Shown here piece by piece: positions 40,805 to 51,447 of a DNA stretch of 64,000 nucleotides (its first letter is position 1; every line of letters starts with the position of its first letter). The stretch comes from Candidatus Streptomyces philanthi (lineage in GTDB: Bacteria; Actinomycetota; Actinomycetes; Streptomycetales; Streptomycetaceae): contig CP073042.1 of NCBI GenBank assembly GCA_018114805.1, positions 248,001-312,000 on the forward strand, read 5' to 3'. Position numbers and translations under genes: made by a program. The notes beneath the pieces were generated by a model that worked only from the letters and a program-made list of their open reading frames with translations, ran no database searches and was not told the DNA's origin.

Positions 40805-41632
40805 GTGTCCAGCTCCGACATCTTCATCGGCGAAACCATCGGCACGGCCGTACTGACCCTGCTCGGCGGTGGCGTGGTGGCCGCTGTCACACTCAAGCGG
40901 TCCAAGGCGCTCAACGCCGGCTGGCTCACCATCACCTTCGGGTGGGGTTTCGCCGTGTTGACCGGTGCGTACATCGCGGGCGGCGCCAGCGGCGCCCACC
41001 TGAACCCGGCGGTGGCCGTCGGTCTGGCCATCAAGGGCGGCGAGGGCGGCACCCAGTGGAGTGACGTGCCGCTCTACTTCGCCTCGCAGCTCCTGGGCGC
41101 GATGATCGGCGCGCTGCTGGTGTGGGTCTCGTACTACGGCCACTTCCAGGCCCACCTCACCGACCCCGAGGTCATCGCCGAGACGGGCGGCCAGGAGGGC
41201 CTGGTGGACCAGTCGGCCGCCCCCGCGGCGGGTCCGGTGCTCGGCATCTTCTCCACCGGCCCGGAGATCCGCAACGCGGTGCAGAACCTGGCCACCGAGA
41301 TCATCGCCACCACCGTCCTGGTGCTCGCCATCCTCACCCAGGGCCTGACCGAGGGGCTCGCGGTCTCCGGCACCGGTGCCCTGATGACGGCCCTGGTCGT
41401 GGTCGGCCTCGGCCTCTCGCTCGGCGGGCCCACCGGCTACGCCATCAACCTCGGCGGGCCCACCGGCTACGCCATCAACCCGGTGCGCGACCTGGGCCCG
41501 CGCATCGTGCACGCCCTGCTGCCGCTGCCCAACAAGGGCGGCTCGGACTGGGGCTACGCCTGGATTCCCGTGGTCGGCCCACTTGCTGGCGGCGCCATCG
41601 CGGGCGCACTCTACGAACTCGCCTTCGCCTAA
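40805..41632 (+). CDS. glpF: Glycerol uptake facilitator (aquaglyceroporin), with 10-residue tandem duplication
   Basis: Six-helix MIP-family channel for glycerol diffusion, 275 aa from GTG 40805 (AAAGGAG about six bases upstream). The first pore motif is NPA at residues 67-69 ([12 protein letters not shown]). The second is NPV at 225-227 (NPVRDLGPR), as in other glycerol facilitators. Immediately before the second motif the decapeptide [10 protein letters not shown] appears twice (206-215 and 216-225), from a perfect 30-bp tandem repeat. This adds ten residues to the half-helix loop and could affect folding or selectivity. First structural gene of the gyl operon. Confidence 0.95.
   Translation: MSSSDIFIGETIGTAVLTLLGGGVVAAVTLKRSKALNAGWLTITFGWGFAVLTGAYIAGGASGAHLNPAVAVGLAIKGGEGGTQWSDVPLYFASQLLGAMIGALLVWVSYYGHFQAHLTDPEVIAETGGQEGLVDQSAAPAAGPVLGIFSTGPEIRNAVQNLATEIIATTVLVLAILTQGLTEGLAVSGTGALMTALVVVGLGLSLGGPTGYAINLGGPTGYAINPVRDLGPRIVHALLPLPNKGGSDWGYAWIPVVGPLAGGAIAGALYELAFA
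41420..41479 (+). repeat. Perfect 30-bp tandem duplication in glpF
   Basis: Two identical 30-base units, 41420-41449 and 41450-41479, each encoding [10 protein letters not shown], keep the reading frame. Confidence 0.97.
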
Positions 41633-41668
41633 AGCCCGACCGACGTCATAACGCAGGAGCCGCACATC

Positions 41669-43228
<1,560 letters not shown>

Positions 43229-43230
43229 TC

Positions 43231-44832
43231 ATGACCACCCTGCAGAGCGTCCCCGAGCCCGGGACGCACCCGGCTGCCGGTCCCCGACAGGACCGCGCCG
43301 AAACCCGGGACCGGCTGTCCAGCGCGACGTACGACCTCCTGGTGATCGGCGGCGGCATCCTGGGCACCTCGGTGGCCTGGCACGCCGCGCAATCCGGACT
43401 GCGGGTCGCGATGGTGGACGCCGGTGACTTCGCCGGCGCCACCTCGTCCGCCTCCTCCAAGCTCGTCCACGGCGGTCTGCGCTACCTGCAGACCGGGGCG
43501 GTCAAGCTGGTCGCGGAGAACCACCACGAGCGGCGGGTGCTAGCCAAGGACGTGGCCCCGCACCTGGTCAACCCCCTCACCTTCTACCTGCCGGTGTACA
43601 AGGGCGGCCCGCACGGCGCCGCCAAGCTCGGCGCCGGCGTCTTCGCCTACTCGGCGCTGTCCGCCTTCGGCGACGGCGTCGGCCGGGTCATCTCGCCCGC
43701 CAAGGCCGCCGCCGAGAACCCGGCGCTGCGCACCGAGAACCTCAAGGCCGTCGCCGTCTTCGGCGACCACCAGATGAACGACTCGCGGGTCGCGGTCATG
43801 ACCGTGCGCGCCGCGGTCGAGTCCGGCGCGGTCGTGCTCAACCACGCCGAGGTCACGGGCCTGCGCTTCACGCACGGCCGGGTCAGCGGCGCCGAGCTGC
43901 GGGACGGCCTGGACGGTGCCGAGTTCGGCGTCAACGCGCGCATAGTCCTGAACGCCACCGGGCCCTGGGTGGACCACCTGCGCCGGATGGAGGACTCCGG
44001 CGCGGCCCCCAGCATCCGGCTCTCCAAGGGCGCCCACGTGGTGCTCAAGCGGAAGGCGCCGTGGAAGGCCGCCATGTCCACGCCGGTCGACAAGTACCGG
44101 ATCACCTTCGCCCTGCCGTGGGAGGACCAGCTCCTGCTCGGCACCACGGACGAGGCGTACGAGGGCGACCCGGGGCAGGTGCGGGCCACCGACGTCGACA
44201 TCGACCAGATCCTGGAAGAGGCGGCGTTCTCGGTCCGCGACGAGCACCTGTCCCGCGACCTGATCACCTACGCCTACGCGGGGCTGCGGGTGCTGCCCGG
44301 CGGGCCCGGGGGCACCGAGTCGGCCAAGCGCGAGACGGTCGTCACCGAGGGCCGTGGCGGGATGCTTTCGGTGGCCGGCGGCAAGTGGACCACCTACCGG
44401 CACATCGGCCGCACCGTCATCAACAAGCTGGCCAAGCTGCCCGGCGGCGCGCTCGCCGACGACATGGAGCCGCTGTCTCAGCTCCCGCGCCGGGTGCCGC
44501 TGCCCGGCATCGCCAACCCGAACGCCGTCGCGCACCGCCTCCTGGTGGACCGCGAACCCGGCGTGCGGATGGACCCGCTCACGGCCCGTCAGCTCGCCAC
44601 CCACTACGGCTCGCTCTCCTTCGAGATCGCCCGCCTGGTCGCCGAGGACCCGGCGCTCGGCGAGCGCATCCACCCGGACGGCCCGGAGATCTGGGCCCAG
44701 GCCGTCTACGCCCGCGACCACGAGTGGGCCGAGACCGTGGACGACGTGCTGCGCCGCCGCACCACGCTGACCATCCGCGGCCTGGACACCGACGAGGTGC
44801 GCGCCCGGGTCGAGGAGCTGCTGCGCCGCTGA
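43231..44832 (+). CDS. glpD: Aerobic glycerol-3-phosphate dehydrogenase
   Basis: FAD enzyme on the inner membrane that oxidises glycerol-3-phosphate to dihydroxyacetone phosphate and feeds electrons to quinones. The 533-residue protein has the dinucleotide motif YDLLVIGGGILGTSVAW and GATSSASSKLVHGGLRYLQ, a GlpD signature. GGKWTTYRHIGRTVI and a helical C-terminal domain follow. The ATG at 43231 lies two bases after the glpK stop, with its ribosome binding site (GAGGAG) inside glpK, so translation is probably coupled. Last gene of the gyl operon here. Confidence 0.97.
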   Translation: MTTLQSVPEPGTHPAAGPRQDRAETRDRLSSATYDLLVIGGGILGTSVAWHAAQSGLRVAMVDAGDFAGATSSASSKLVHGGLRYLQTGAVKLVAENHHERRVLAKDVAPHLVNPLTFYLPVYKGGPHGAAKLGAGVFAYSALSAFGDGVGRVISPAKAAAENPALRTENLKAVAVFGDHQMNDSRVAVMTVRAAVESGAVVLNHAEVTGLRFTHGRVSGAELRDGLDGAEFGVNARIVLNATGPWVDHLRRMEDSGAAPSIRLSKGAHVVLKRKAPWKAAMSTPVDKYRITFALPWEDQLLLGTTDEAYEGDPGQVRATDVDIDQILEEAAFSVRDEHLSRDLITYAYAGLRVLPGGPGGTESAKRETVVTEGRGGMLSVAGGKWTTYRHIGRTVINKLAKLPGGALADDMEPLSQLPRRVPLPGIANPNAVAHRLLVDREPGVRMDPLTARQLATHYGSLSFEIARLVAEDPALGERIHPDGPEIWAQAVYARDHEWAETVDDVLRRRTTLTIRGLDTDEVRARVEELLRR

Positions 44833-44935
44833 CGCCCGGCGCTCGTACCGAGTCGTGAGAGGGGAGAAGCTCCGCCTGGGGCCCCTCCCCTCCGCGCTGT
44901 CCACGCCGCCCACGGTGTCGCGGTGCGCCCGGTCG

Positions 44936-44941
44936 TACGAT
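44936..44941 (+). promoter_or_regulatory. -10 box (TACGAT) before the GH18-like gene
   Basis: TACGAT lies 27 bases before the chosen TTG start at 44969, with a G-rich ribosome-binding stretch (GGGGGGGTGGG) between. Confidence 0.35.
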
Positions 44942-44968
44942 GGCGCGACGACACGGGGGGGTGGGTCG

Positions 44969-46175
44969 TTGCGGGGTTCGGCCGCGTCGGGCGCGTGGTG
45001 GGGTCGGTTACGGGGGCGGTGGGCTGCGCTGCGGCGGCGCCCGGCGGAAGGCCGGCGACGAGCGGGGGCGACGGCCTGCCGCGCTGGCTGGCGCCGGCTG
45101 CGGCGCTGGCGGCCCACCCGGCGGCTGCTGGCGCGCACGGCGGTGGCGCTCGCCCTGACGCTGCTGTTACTCCCGCTGATGGCGGGCCTCGTGCTGCGCC
45201 TGGCGTACTCGGGCGACCCGGCGCCCGACGCCCGGACCAGGGGCCGGGACGCGATCTGGCTCGGGCACGCCTGGGTGGACGGACGGCGGGACGACACGGA
45301 CCTGGCCGCGCTGGGCCGCCGGCTCGACCACACGGGGCTGCGCGACCTGTACGTCCACGCCGGGCCGCTGGAACACGACGGGACGCTGCCCACCAGCGCC
45401 TACCCGCGGGCCCGTTGGCTCGTCGACGCGGCGCACCGGCGGCTGCCCGGCATCCGGGTGCACGCCTGGTTGGGCGACGCGCTCAGCCACGGCGGCGCGG
45501 ACGGCATGCGACTGGACCGGCCCGCCACCCGCGCGCGTGGTCGCCAGCGCCCGGCAGGTGCTGGCCGCCGGGTTCGACGGCGTCCACCTGGATTTGGAGC
45601 CGGCGCACTCGGGCAACGCGGACCTCCTGCGGCTGTTAGAGCGGGCCCGGCCGGCGGTGCGTGCGGGCGGCGGCGTGCTCTCGGTCGCCGCCCACCAGAT
45701 CGACCCGCTGCCCGCCGCGCACACCGTGCTCGGCGCCCTCACCGGCCGTCCCAAGTGGTGGTCCCAGCGGTACTTCGGTCAGGTCGCCCGGCGCGTCGAC
45801 CAGATCGCGGCCATGTCGTACGACACGGCGATGCCGTGGGAGAGCCTGTACGGGGGCTACGTCGCACACCAGACGAAACTGGCCCTTGAGGTGACCCCGG
45901 CGCGCACCGACCTGCTGATGGGGCTGCCCTTCTTCCACACCAACGACCCGGGCCACCGCGCCGGCGCCGAGACGGTGGCCGCGGCCGTGCGCGGCGTCCG
46001 GCTGGGGCTGACCCGTGCCGACCGGCACCGCGAGCGGTTCGGGGTCGCGCTGTACGTCGACTTCGCGGCCACCGAGACGGACTGGGCCGCCTACCGACGC
46101 GACTGGGGCACCTGCCGCCCGGCGTCCGGGTGCGCGCCCGGCCGGCCCACGGCCGCACCGCCCGACCGGCCCTGA
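44969..46175 (+). pseudogene. Membrane-anchored GH18-like glycoside hydrolase, frameshift
   Basis: Predicted type II membrane protein: Arg-rich N-terminus, one membrane helix (TAVALALTLLLLPLMAGLVL), then an extracytoplasmic barrel. The first part (RDAIWLGHAWVDGRRDD...HAWLGD) and the rest are in different frames, with an indel near 45530. After it, GFDGVHLDLEPAHSG resembles the GH18 catalytic motif DGxDxDxE, keeping the terminal Glu but with His at the second Asp position. WESLYGGYVAHQTKLALEV is also hydrolase-like. TTG 44969 is my best start; GTG 44855 is in frame upstream. About 400 residues if repaired. The substrate is unknown. Confidence 0.65.
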
Positions 46176-46419
46176 CGGGTGGACAGCTCCCCCCGGACCG
46201 CCGCCCCGGGGCCGCCGGGGGCGATGCGGAAGCCGGGGCCACCGCTCGACGGCGGGCGGGGCGCGGCAAGCGGAGCGCGGGTGCCACGCCACGAGCTGAA
46301 CGTGATGGGCACCCAGGGGCTGCTGGGCAGGGCCGGGGAAGCCGTAGGCTTGGGGCCGCACGCAACGGAACTGGAACCGGCAGGGTCACCCGACCACCCC
46401 GGTCGGAAGGAGGCGCTGG

Positions 46420-47661
46420 GTGATCGAGCTTGAGGGGGTTCCCGAGCTGATCGACCCGGTCATGATCTGTGCCTTCGAGGGCTGGAACGACGCCGGAGAC
46501 GCCGCCTCCACCGCGGTCGGGCACCTGGACCGGGAGTGGAAGGGCGAGGTCTTCGCGGCGCTCGACGCAGAGGACTACTACGACTTCCAGGTCAACCGGC
46601 CGACCGTGTGGTTGGACGGCGGGGTGCGCAAGGTCACGTGGCCGACCACCAGGCTCTCGGTGGTGCGGACAGGCGGCGACAAGCCGCGCGACCTCGTGCT
46701 GGTGCGGGGCATCGAGCCGAGCATGCGCTGGCGCTCGTTCTGCAACGAGATCCTGGGCTTCGCGCACGAGTTGGGCGTGGAGATGGTCGTGGTCCTCGGG
46801 GCACTGCTCGGCGACACCCCGCACACCCGGCCGGTGCCGGTCAGCGGCGTGACCTCGCACCCGGATCTGGCCCGCAGCCTCGATCTGGAGGAGTCCCGTT
46901 ACGAGGGGCCGACCGGCATCGTCGGCATCCTCCAGGAGTCGTGCACGCATGCCGGCGTCCCGGCCGTGAGCCTGTGGGCGGCCGTGCCGCCCTACGTCTC
47001 ACAGCCGCCCAACCCGAAGGCCACGCTGGCGCTGCTGAACCGGTTGGAGGACCTGCTGGAGCTGTGCATCCCGCTCGGCGAGCTGCCGGAGGACGCGCGG
47101 GCCTGGCAACTGGGCGTGGACCAGCTCGCCGCCGAGGACAGCGAGGTGGCCGAGTACGTGCAGTCGCTGGAGGAGGCGCGCGACACGGCGGAGCTGCCGG
47201 AGGCGTCCGGCGAGGCCATCGCACGGGAGTTCGAACGCTACCTGCGGCGCCGGGACGGGCAGCCAGGGCCCGGTGGGCACGCTAGCGAATCCGGCGTCGC
47301 CGACAGTCGCGACCCCTATCTGCGCGACCGCAGCAGCGGCCGGGCGCGCCCGGCCAGGTCGACGGCGCGGGACGAGCCCCGGGAGGACGCCCCCGACGCG
47401 GCGAAGGCCGAGTCGGACGGGGCCGCCGCCACCGGCGACGGCCGACCGGCGGGCGCGGCGAAGCCACGGGGCGAGGAAGCCGGGAAGGCCGAGCGGACCG
47501 AGGACCGCACGGAGGACGAGCAAGCCAAGGACCGCACGGCGGGCGAGGCGGAGCAGACCGAGGAGGGCGAGGGCCGGGCGGACAAGTCCGAGCAGCGGCC
47601 CGACGGGGACGCGGGCGACGAGCCCGGCGGGACCGACGACGGCCGGGGCGGCGGCGCCTGA
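46420..47661 (+). CDS. PAC2-family protein (proteasome assembly chaperone-like), acidic C-terminal tail
   Basis: 413-residue cytoplasmic protein. Residues 1-290 form the PAC2 fold (MICAFEGWNDAGDAASTAVG, GIEPSMRWRSFCNEIL, VVVLGALLGDTPHTRPVPV, GILQESCTHAGVPAVSLWA). Residues 290-413 are a disordered Glu/Asp/Ala/Gly/Lys-rich tail. Eukaryotic PAC2 helps build proteasomes. Actinobacterial members such as Rv2125 are structurally similar, but to my knowledge a role in proteasome assembly is not established. GTG 46420 has GGAAGGAGG about eight bases upstream. It lies 20 kb from prcBA and converges on mshC. Confidence 0.93.
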   Translation: MIELEGVPELIDPVMICAFEGWNDAGDAASTAVGHLDREWKGEVFAALDAEDYYDFQVNRPTVWLDGGVRKVTWPTTRLSVVRTGGDKPRDLVLVRGIEPSMRWRSFCNEILGFAHELGVEMVVVLGALLGDTPHTRPVPVSGVTSHPDLARSLDLEESRYEGPTGIVGILQESCTHAGVPAVSLWAAVPPYVSQPPNPKATLALLNRLEDLLELCIPLGELPEDARAWQLGVDQLAAEDSEVAEYVQSLEEARDTAELPEASGEAIAREFERYLRRRDGQPGPGGHASESGVADSRDPYLRDRSSGRARPARSTARDEPREDAPDAAKAESDGAAATGDGRPAGAAKPRGEEAGKAERTEDRTEDEQAKDRTAGEAEQTEEGEGRADKSEQRPDGDAGDEPGGTDDGRGGGA

Positions 47662-47696
47662 GCCGGGCCGCGCCCCCTCGGGCGCGCACAAGGCTG

Positions 47697-47750
47697 GCGC
47701 GGGGAGGGTGGGTGGGTGGGCCGCGGCTCACCCACCCACCCTCCCCGCGC
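47697..47750. terminator. Strong bidirectional terminator between PAC2 gene and mshC
   Basis: Perfect 22-bp inverted repeat (47697-47718 and 47729-47750) with a ten-base loop, between convergent stops at 47661 and 47770. Confidence 0.85.
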
Positions 47751-47769
47751 GTCGCCGTGGTGGCGGTCG

Positions 47770-48999
47770 CTACAGCGCCACGCCCAGGAGCGCGTCCACG
47801 GCGCGCGAGACCACGGCGGGCGCGCCCTCGTCCGTGCCGCCCGCGCTGGCCTGGCGCTCGACCCAACGGTCCACCGCCGCGAGGACTGCCGGCGCGTCGA
47901 GGTCGTTGGCCAGGGCCGCGCGCATCTCGTCGACCAGGTCGTCGGCCGGCGGGCCGTCGGGGCGGGAGACGGCGGCGCGCCAGCGGTCCAGCCGCTCCCG
48001 CGCCTCGGTCAGCACGTCGTCGGTCCACTCCCAGTCGGCGCGGTAGTGGTGCGCAAGCAGCGCCAGCCGGATCGCGGCCGGGTCCACGCCGTCGCGCCGG
48101 AGCTGGGAGACAAAGACCAGGTTGCCCTTGGACTTGGACATCTTCGCGCCATTGAGGGCGACCATGCCGGCGTGCACGTACGCCTTGGCGAAGGGGTGCT
48201 CGCCGGTCAGCACCTGGGCGTGCGACGCGCCCATCTCATGGTGGGGGAACGCCAGGTCGGACCCGCCGCCCTGCACGTCGAAGCCCATGCCCAGGTGTTC
48301 GAGGGCGATGGCCACGCACTCGATGTGCCAGCCGGGGCGGCCCGGGCGGAACGAGGCCCCGTCCCAGCTCGGCTCGCCGGGGCGGGCGGCCATCCACAGC
48401 ATCGGGTCGAGCGGGTTCTTCTTGCCGGGGCGGTCCGGGTCGCCGCCGCGCTCGGCGGAGAGCAGGCGCATGGCGTGCGCGTCGAGGCCCAAGACGCCGC
48501 CGAACGCGGGGTCGGACTCGACGGAGAAGTAGATGTCGCCCTCCAGCTCGTAGGCGGCGCCGAGCTCGCGCAGCCGCTCCACCAGCGGGACGATGCGCGG
48601 GATGGACTCGACCGCGCCGATGTACTGGCGCGGGGGCAGGATCCGCAGGGCGCTCATGTCCTCACGGAAGAGGGCCGTCTCCCGCTCGGCGAGCGCGGTC
48701 CAGTCGTCGCCGTTGGCCACCGCGCGCTCCAGCAGGGGATCGTCGATGTCGGTGACGTTCTGCACGTAGTGCACCTGCCGCTTGGTGTCGAGCCACACGC
48801 GCTGAACGAGGTCGAACGCGTTGTAGGTCGCCGCATGTCCCAGGTGGGTGGCGTCGTACGGCGTGATGCCGCAGACGTAGATACGGGCGACGGGGCCGGG
48901 GTCGATGGCTATCGACGCTCCGGTCGCGGTGTCGTGAATCCGGAGGTCGCGGCCCTTGCCGGGCAGGGCGGGAACCTCAGAAGCGGGCCAGGCATACAT
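47770..48999 (-). CDS. mshC: Cysteine--1-D-myo-inosityl-2-amino-2-deoxy-alpha-D-glucopyranoside ligase (mycothiol ligase)
   Basis: ATP-dependent ligase of mycothiol biosynthesis that joins cysteine to GlcN-inositol; a paralogue of cysteinyl-tRNA synthetase. At 409 residues it is shorter than CysS, as expected for MshC. It has zinc Cys43 in [16 protein letters not shown] (HIGH-like TxLGH), [14 protein letters not shown] and the KMSKSKGN loop. ATG 48999 lacks a Shine-Dalgarno and follows a TACGCT box by six bases, so it is probably leaderless. Mycothiol replaces glutathione in actinobacteria, which supports the assignment. Confidence 0.95.
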   Translation of the reverse strand: MYAWPASEVPALPGKGRDLRIHDTATGASIAIDPGPVARIYVCGITPYDATHLGHAATYNAFDLVQRVWLDTKRQVHYVQNVTDIDDPLLERAVANGDDWTALAERETALFREDMSALRILPPRQYIGAVESIPRIVPLVERLRELGAAYELEGDIYFSVESDPAFGGVLGLDAHAMRLLSAERGGDPDRPGKKNPLDPMLWMAARPGEPSWDGASFRPGRPGWHIECVAIALEHLGMGFDVQGGGSDLAFPHHEMGASHAQVLTGEHPFAKAYVHAGMVALNGAKMSKSKGNLVFVSQLRRDGVDPAAIRLALLAHHYRADWEWTDDVLTEARERLDRWRAAVSRPDGPPADDLVDEMRAALANDLDAPAVLAAVDRWVERQASAGGTDEGAPAVVSRAVDALLGVAL

Positions 49000-49005
49000 G
49001 ACATG

Positions 49006-49011
49006 AGCGTA
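49006..49011 (-). promoter_or_regulatory. -10 box (TACGCT) of a probable leaderless mshC promoter
   Basis: TACGCT on the minus strand ends six bases before the mshC ATG. Confidence 0.45.
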
Positions 49012-49095
49012 ACCGGACGCGGCATCCGGCTACGAACCGGTTCGGGTGTCTCGGCGCGATAGGCGGTCTTGCCGACCCGCCCTCGACGTGCTGTG

Positions 49096-49980
49096 TCAGA
49101 CCGGGGGCCAGGGGATCGCAGGCCACTGGCCGCTGGGATCGGGGTGCTTGCCGCTCCGCAGCAGATCGGCTATTCGACCGCACAACGCGTCCAGCTCAGC
49201 CGTGGTGATCAGCTCCGCCATGCGGGCGGCCAGCGGCTGAGAGTCGGCCAGGTCGGCTGAAAGTCGCCGTAGTACCTGACGGGCCTCCTCGGGCAGCGGC
49301 TCCCCCGCCCAGCCCCACAGCAGGGTGCGGAGCTTGTCCTGCGCGTGGAAGGTGACCCCGTGGTCGATGGCGTACATCGCGCCGTCCGCGGTGGGCAGCA
49401 GGTGGCCGCCCTTGCGGTCGCCGTTGTTGATGACCGCGTCGAGCACCGCGAGCCGCCGCAGCCGCGGGTCGTCGGCGTGCACGAGGAGCGCGGTGCGCCC
49501 CTGCCCCACGTCCGCGTGACCGACCGCCTTCCAGCCAGGTCCCGGCTCGCCGCCCTCGACGAGCGCGAGCAGTCGCGGGCCCGGACTGTCGCTGTCGCCG
49601 TCCACGGTCTCGATCCACAGTTGGCACATGCCCTCGCCGTACGGGCCCTCGCGCAGCACCATCGGCGGGATCAGGCCCCACCCGGTGGCCTCGGAGATCT
49701 CGTACGCGGCGACCTCGCGCGGGGCGAGGTTGCCGTCGGGGAAGTCCCACAGCGGCTGTTCGCCCGCCACTGGCTTGTAGACGCACTCCAGGCTCTGCCC
49801 CTGGTGGGTGACCGTGCACCAGAGCACGCCGTTGGACGCGTCGATCACCTGGCCGCGCACCGTCAGTTCGCGGGCGGCCAGCACCTCGCGCGGCGACGGC
49901 GCCTCCCCCGCCGAGGGGGCCGCGGACGCCACCGGCTGGGGCGTCAGGCCCCCCTGCGGTAGCCGTTCTGGCGCGGGCAT
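49096..49980 (-). CDS. SCO1664-family protein, PI3/4-kinase-like fold
   Basis: 294-residue conserved actinobacterial protein related to phosphatidylinositol 3/4-kinases and HipA-type kinases. Kinase-like elements appear intact: Lys69 in VYKP (nucleotide binding), the catalytic loop INNGDRKGGH (Asn186, Asp188) and Asp206 in AIDHG, the metal-binding equivalent of DFG. The target is unknown: lipid, protein or small molecule. ATG 49980 overlaps the end of the DUF3090 gene by 37 bases, so the two are translationally linked. The M. tuberculosis counterpart is Rv2133c, with the same neighbours. Confidence 0.88.
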   Translation of the reverse strand: MPAPERLPQGGLTPQPVASAAPSAGEAPSPREVLAARELTVRGQVIDASNGVLWCTVTHQGQSLECVYKPVAGEQPLWDFPDGNLAPREVAAYEISEATGWGLIPPMVLREGPYGEGMCQLWIETVDGDSDSPGPRLLALVEGGEPGPGWKAVGHADVGQGRTALLVHADDPRLRRLAVLDAVINNGDRKGGHLLPTADGAMYAIDHGVTFHAQDKLRTLLWGWAGEPLPEEARQVLRRLSADLADSQPLAARMAELITTAELDALCGRIADLLRSGKHPDPSGQWPAIPWPPV

Positions 49981-50534
49981 ACGTGCCCCTCCGGGTCGAG
50001 CGGCAGACTGCACAGCGGGCACGGCGGGCGGCCCGCGTTGACGACCTCCAGGGCGCGCTTGGCGAACGCCCGGGCCATGGTGCCGGTGAGCCGCACCCGA
50101 AGCATCGGCGGCCCGTTCACATCGTCCTGCAGCAGCCGTTCCTCGGCCTCGGCCAGGTCCTCGTCGGTGTCGGCCTCCAGCTCGACGAGGGCCTGCGCCT
50201 CCACCACCATGCGCTGCTCCTCGCCGTCCCAGGCCAACGCCATGGTGCCGACCCGGAACTCCTCCTCGACCGGGGCGTCCAGCGGCGCCGTGTCGGTTAT
50301 CTCGGCGAGCGCGACGGCCGGCACCGGCGCATTGCCCCCGGTGCGCCGCACGACCTCGTCAAGCAGCTCGTCGATCCGCTCGGCCAACGCCTCGACCTGG
50401 GCCTTTTCCAGCACGACGCTGGTGGTGCAGCCGGCCGCCGTCGCCTGCAGGAAGAAGGTACGGCGGCCAGGCAGCCCGACCGTACCGGCGACGAAGCGGT
50501 CCGGCGGGTCATAGAGGAACACCTGACGGGACAA
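49944..50534 (-). CDS. DUF3090 family protein
   Basis: 196-residue protein of unknown function (Rv2134c family). The N-terminus is SRQVFLYDPPDRFVAGTVGLPGRRTFFLQA, a beta-rich body follows, and the C-terminus has a zinc-knuckle-like CPLCSLPLDPEGHVCPRQNGY (CxxC plus a third Cys). The start is TTG 50534 with GCAGGA about five bases upstream. It overlaps the kinase-like gene and follows the phosphatase gene; the three form a conserved unit next to mshC. The zinc-binding tail suggests it may be an adaptor. Confidence 0.88.
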   Translation of the reverse strand: MSRQVFLYDPPDRFVAGTVGLPGRRTFFLQATAAGCTTSVVLEKAQVEALAERIDELLDEVVRRTGGNAPVPAVALAEITDTAPLDAPVEEEFRVGTMALAWDGEEQRMVVEAQALVELEADTDEDLAEAEERLLQDDVNGPPMLRVRLTGTMARAFAKRALEVVNAGRPPCPLCSLPLDPEGHVCPRQNGYRRGA

Positions 50535-50672
50535 CGTCCTGCTCCAGTTTTGTTCGACGGTTCTGCTTGCGGTGGTGCTGCGACGGCCCGGCGCGGCCCG
50601 GCCGCTGAGTCCGCCGTCCTGGATGCCAGGACGGCGGACTCGTGCGCGGAACCACCCTACTGCGCGCGGAGA

Positions 50673-51374
50673 TCACGGTGCCCCCGCGCCACCCCCCACC
50701 GCGGCGTCCCCGCTCGCGCCCTGCTCCTCCTCCGGTCGCGGCGCGAGCCCCGCGAGGTCGCCGGTGTCGCCGAGCCGGAGCAGGAAGGGGCGCAGCCGGG
50801 TGTAGCGGATGGCGGTCACCGAGCAGGGCTCGACGGAGATCCGCTGGAAGAGGTCGAGGTGCATGCCGAGGGCGTCGGCGACGAGCGACTTGATGATGTC
50901 GCCGTGCGAGCACATGACGTACAGGGCGTCCTCGCCGTGCTCGGCGGCGACCCGGGCGTTCCAGTCGCGCACCGCGTCCACGGCCCGGTTCTGCATGCCC
51001 CGCATCGTCTCGCCGTCGGGTCCGGGGAACTCGGCCGCCGACGGGTGCCGCTGCACGACCTCCATCATCGGTTCGCCGGCCAGCTCCGCGAGCTTGCGTC
51101 CGGTCCAGTCGCCGTAGTGGCACTCGCCGATCCGCTCGTCGGTGTGCACGCGCAGGTCGGGGCGGGCGGCGACCAGCGGCGCCAGCGTCTCCTGGCAGCG
51201 TGGCAGCGGGCTGCACACGGCGGTGGCCAGCGGCAGTTCCGTCAGGCGTGCGGGCAGGCCGGCGGCCTGGGCCAGGCCCCGCCCGTCGAGCGTCACACCG
51301 GGCGCCCAGCCGGCGAGGACGCCCGAGGTGTTGGCGATGGACCGGCCGTGCCGGATCAGGATCAGCGTGGGCAT
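50673..51374 (-). CDS. Histidine phosphatase-superfamily protein (MSMEG_4193 family)
   Basis: 233-residue phosphoglycerate-mutase-like phosphatase. The phosphorylated His is His9 in LILIRHGRS; the second His lies in VMCSHGDIIK. Conserved GxxW and ECHYGDWTGRKL segments are present, and the tail is low-complexity. The substrate is unknown; Rv2135c is the tuberculosis relative. ATG 51374 has no Shine-Dalgarno and follows TACGCT by seven bases, so the unit with DUF3090 and the kinase-like gene probably starts leaderless. Divergent from corA. Confidence 0.92.
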   Translation of the reverse strand: MPTLILIRHGRSIANTSGVLAGWAPGVTLDGRGLAQAAGLPARLTELPLATAVCSPLPRCQETLAPLVAARPDLRVHTDERIGECHYGDWTGRKLAELAGEPMMEVVQRHPSAAEFPGPDGETMRGMQNRAVDAVRDWNARVAAEHGEDALYVMCSHGDIIKSLVADALGMHLDLFQRISVEPCSVTAIRYTRLRPFLLRLGDTGDLAGLAPRPEEEQGASGDAAVGGGAGAP

Positions 51375-51381
51375 GTCTGAA

Positions 51382-51387
51382 AGCGTA
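51382..51387 (-). promoter_or_regulatory. -10 box (TACGCT) of a probable leaderless phosphatase promoter
   Basis: TACGCT on the minus strand ends seven bases before the phosphatase ATG. Confidence 0.45.
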
Positions 51388-51447
51388 CGACCTGGCTCGT
51401 GGGCACTCATCATGCATAGCTGGCGCAGGGCGGGAAGAATTCCCCGC

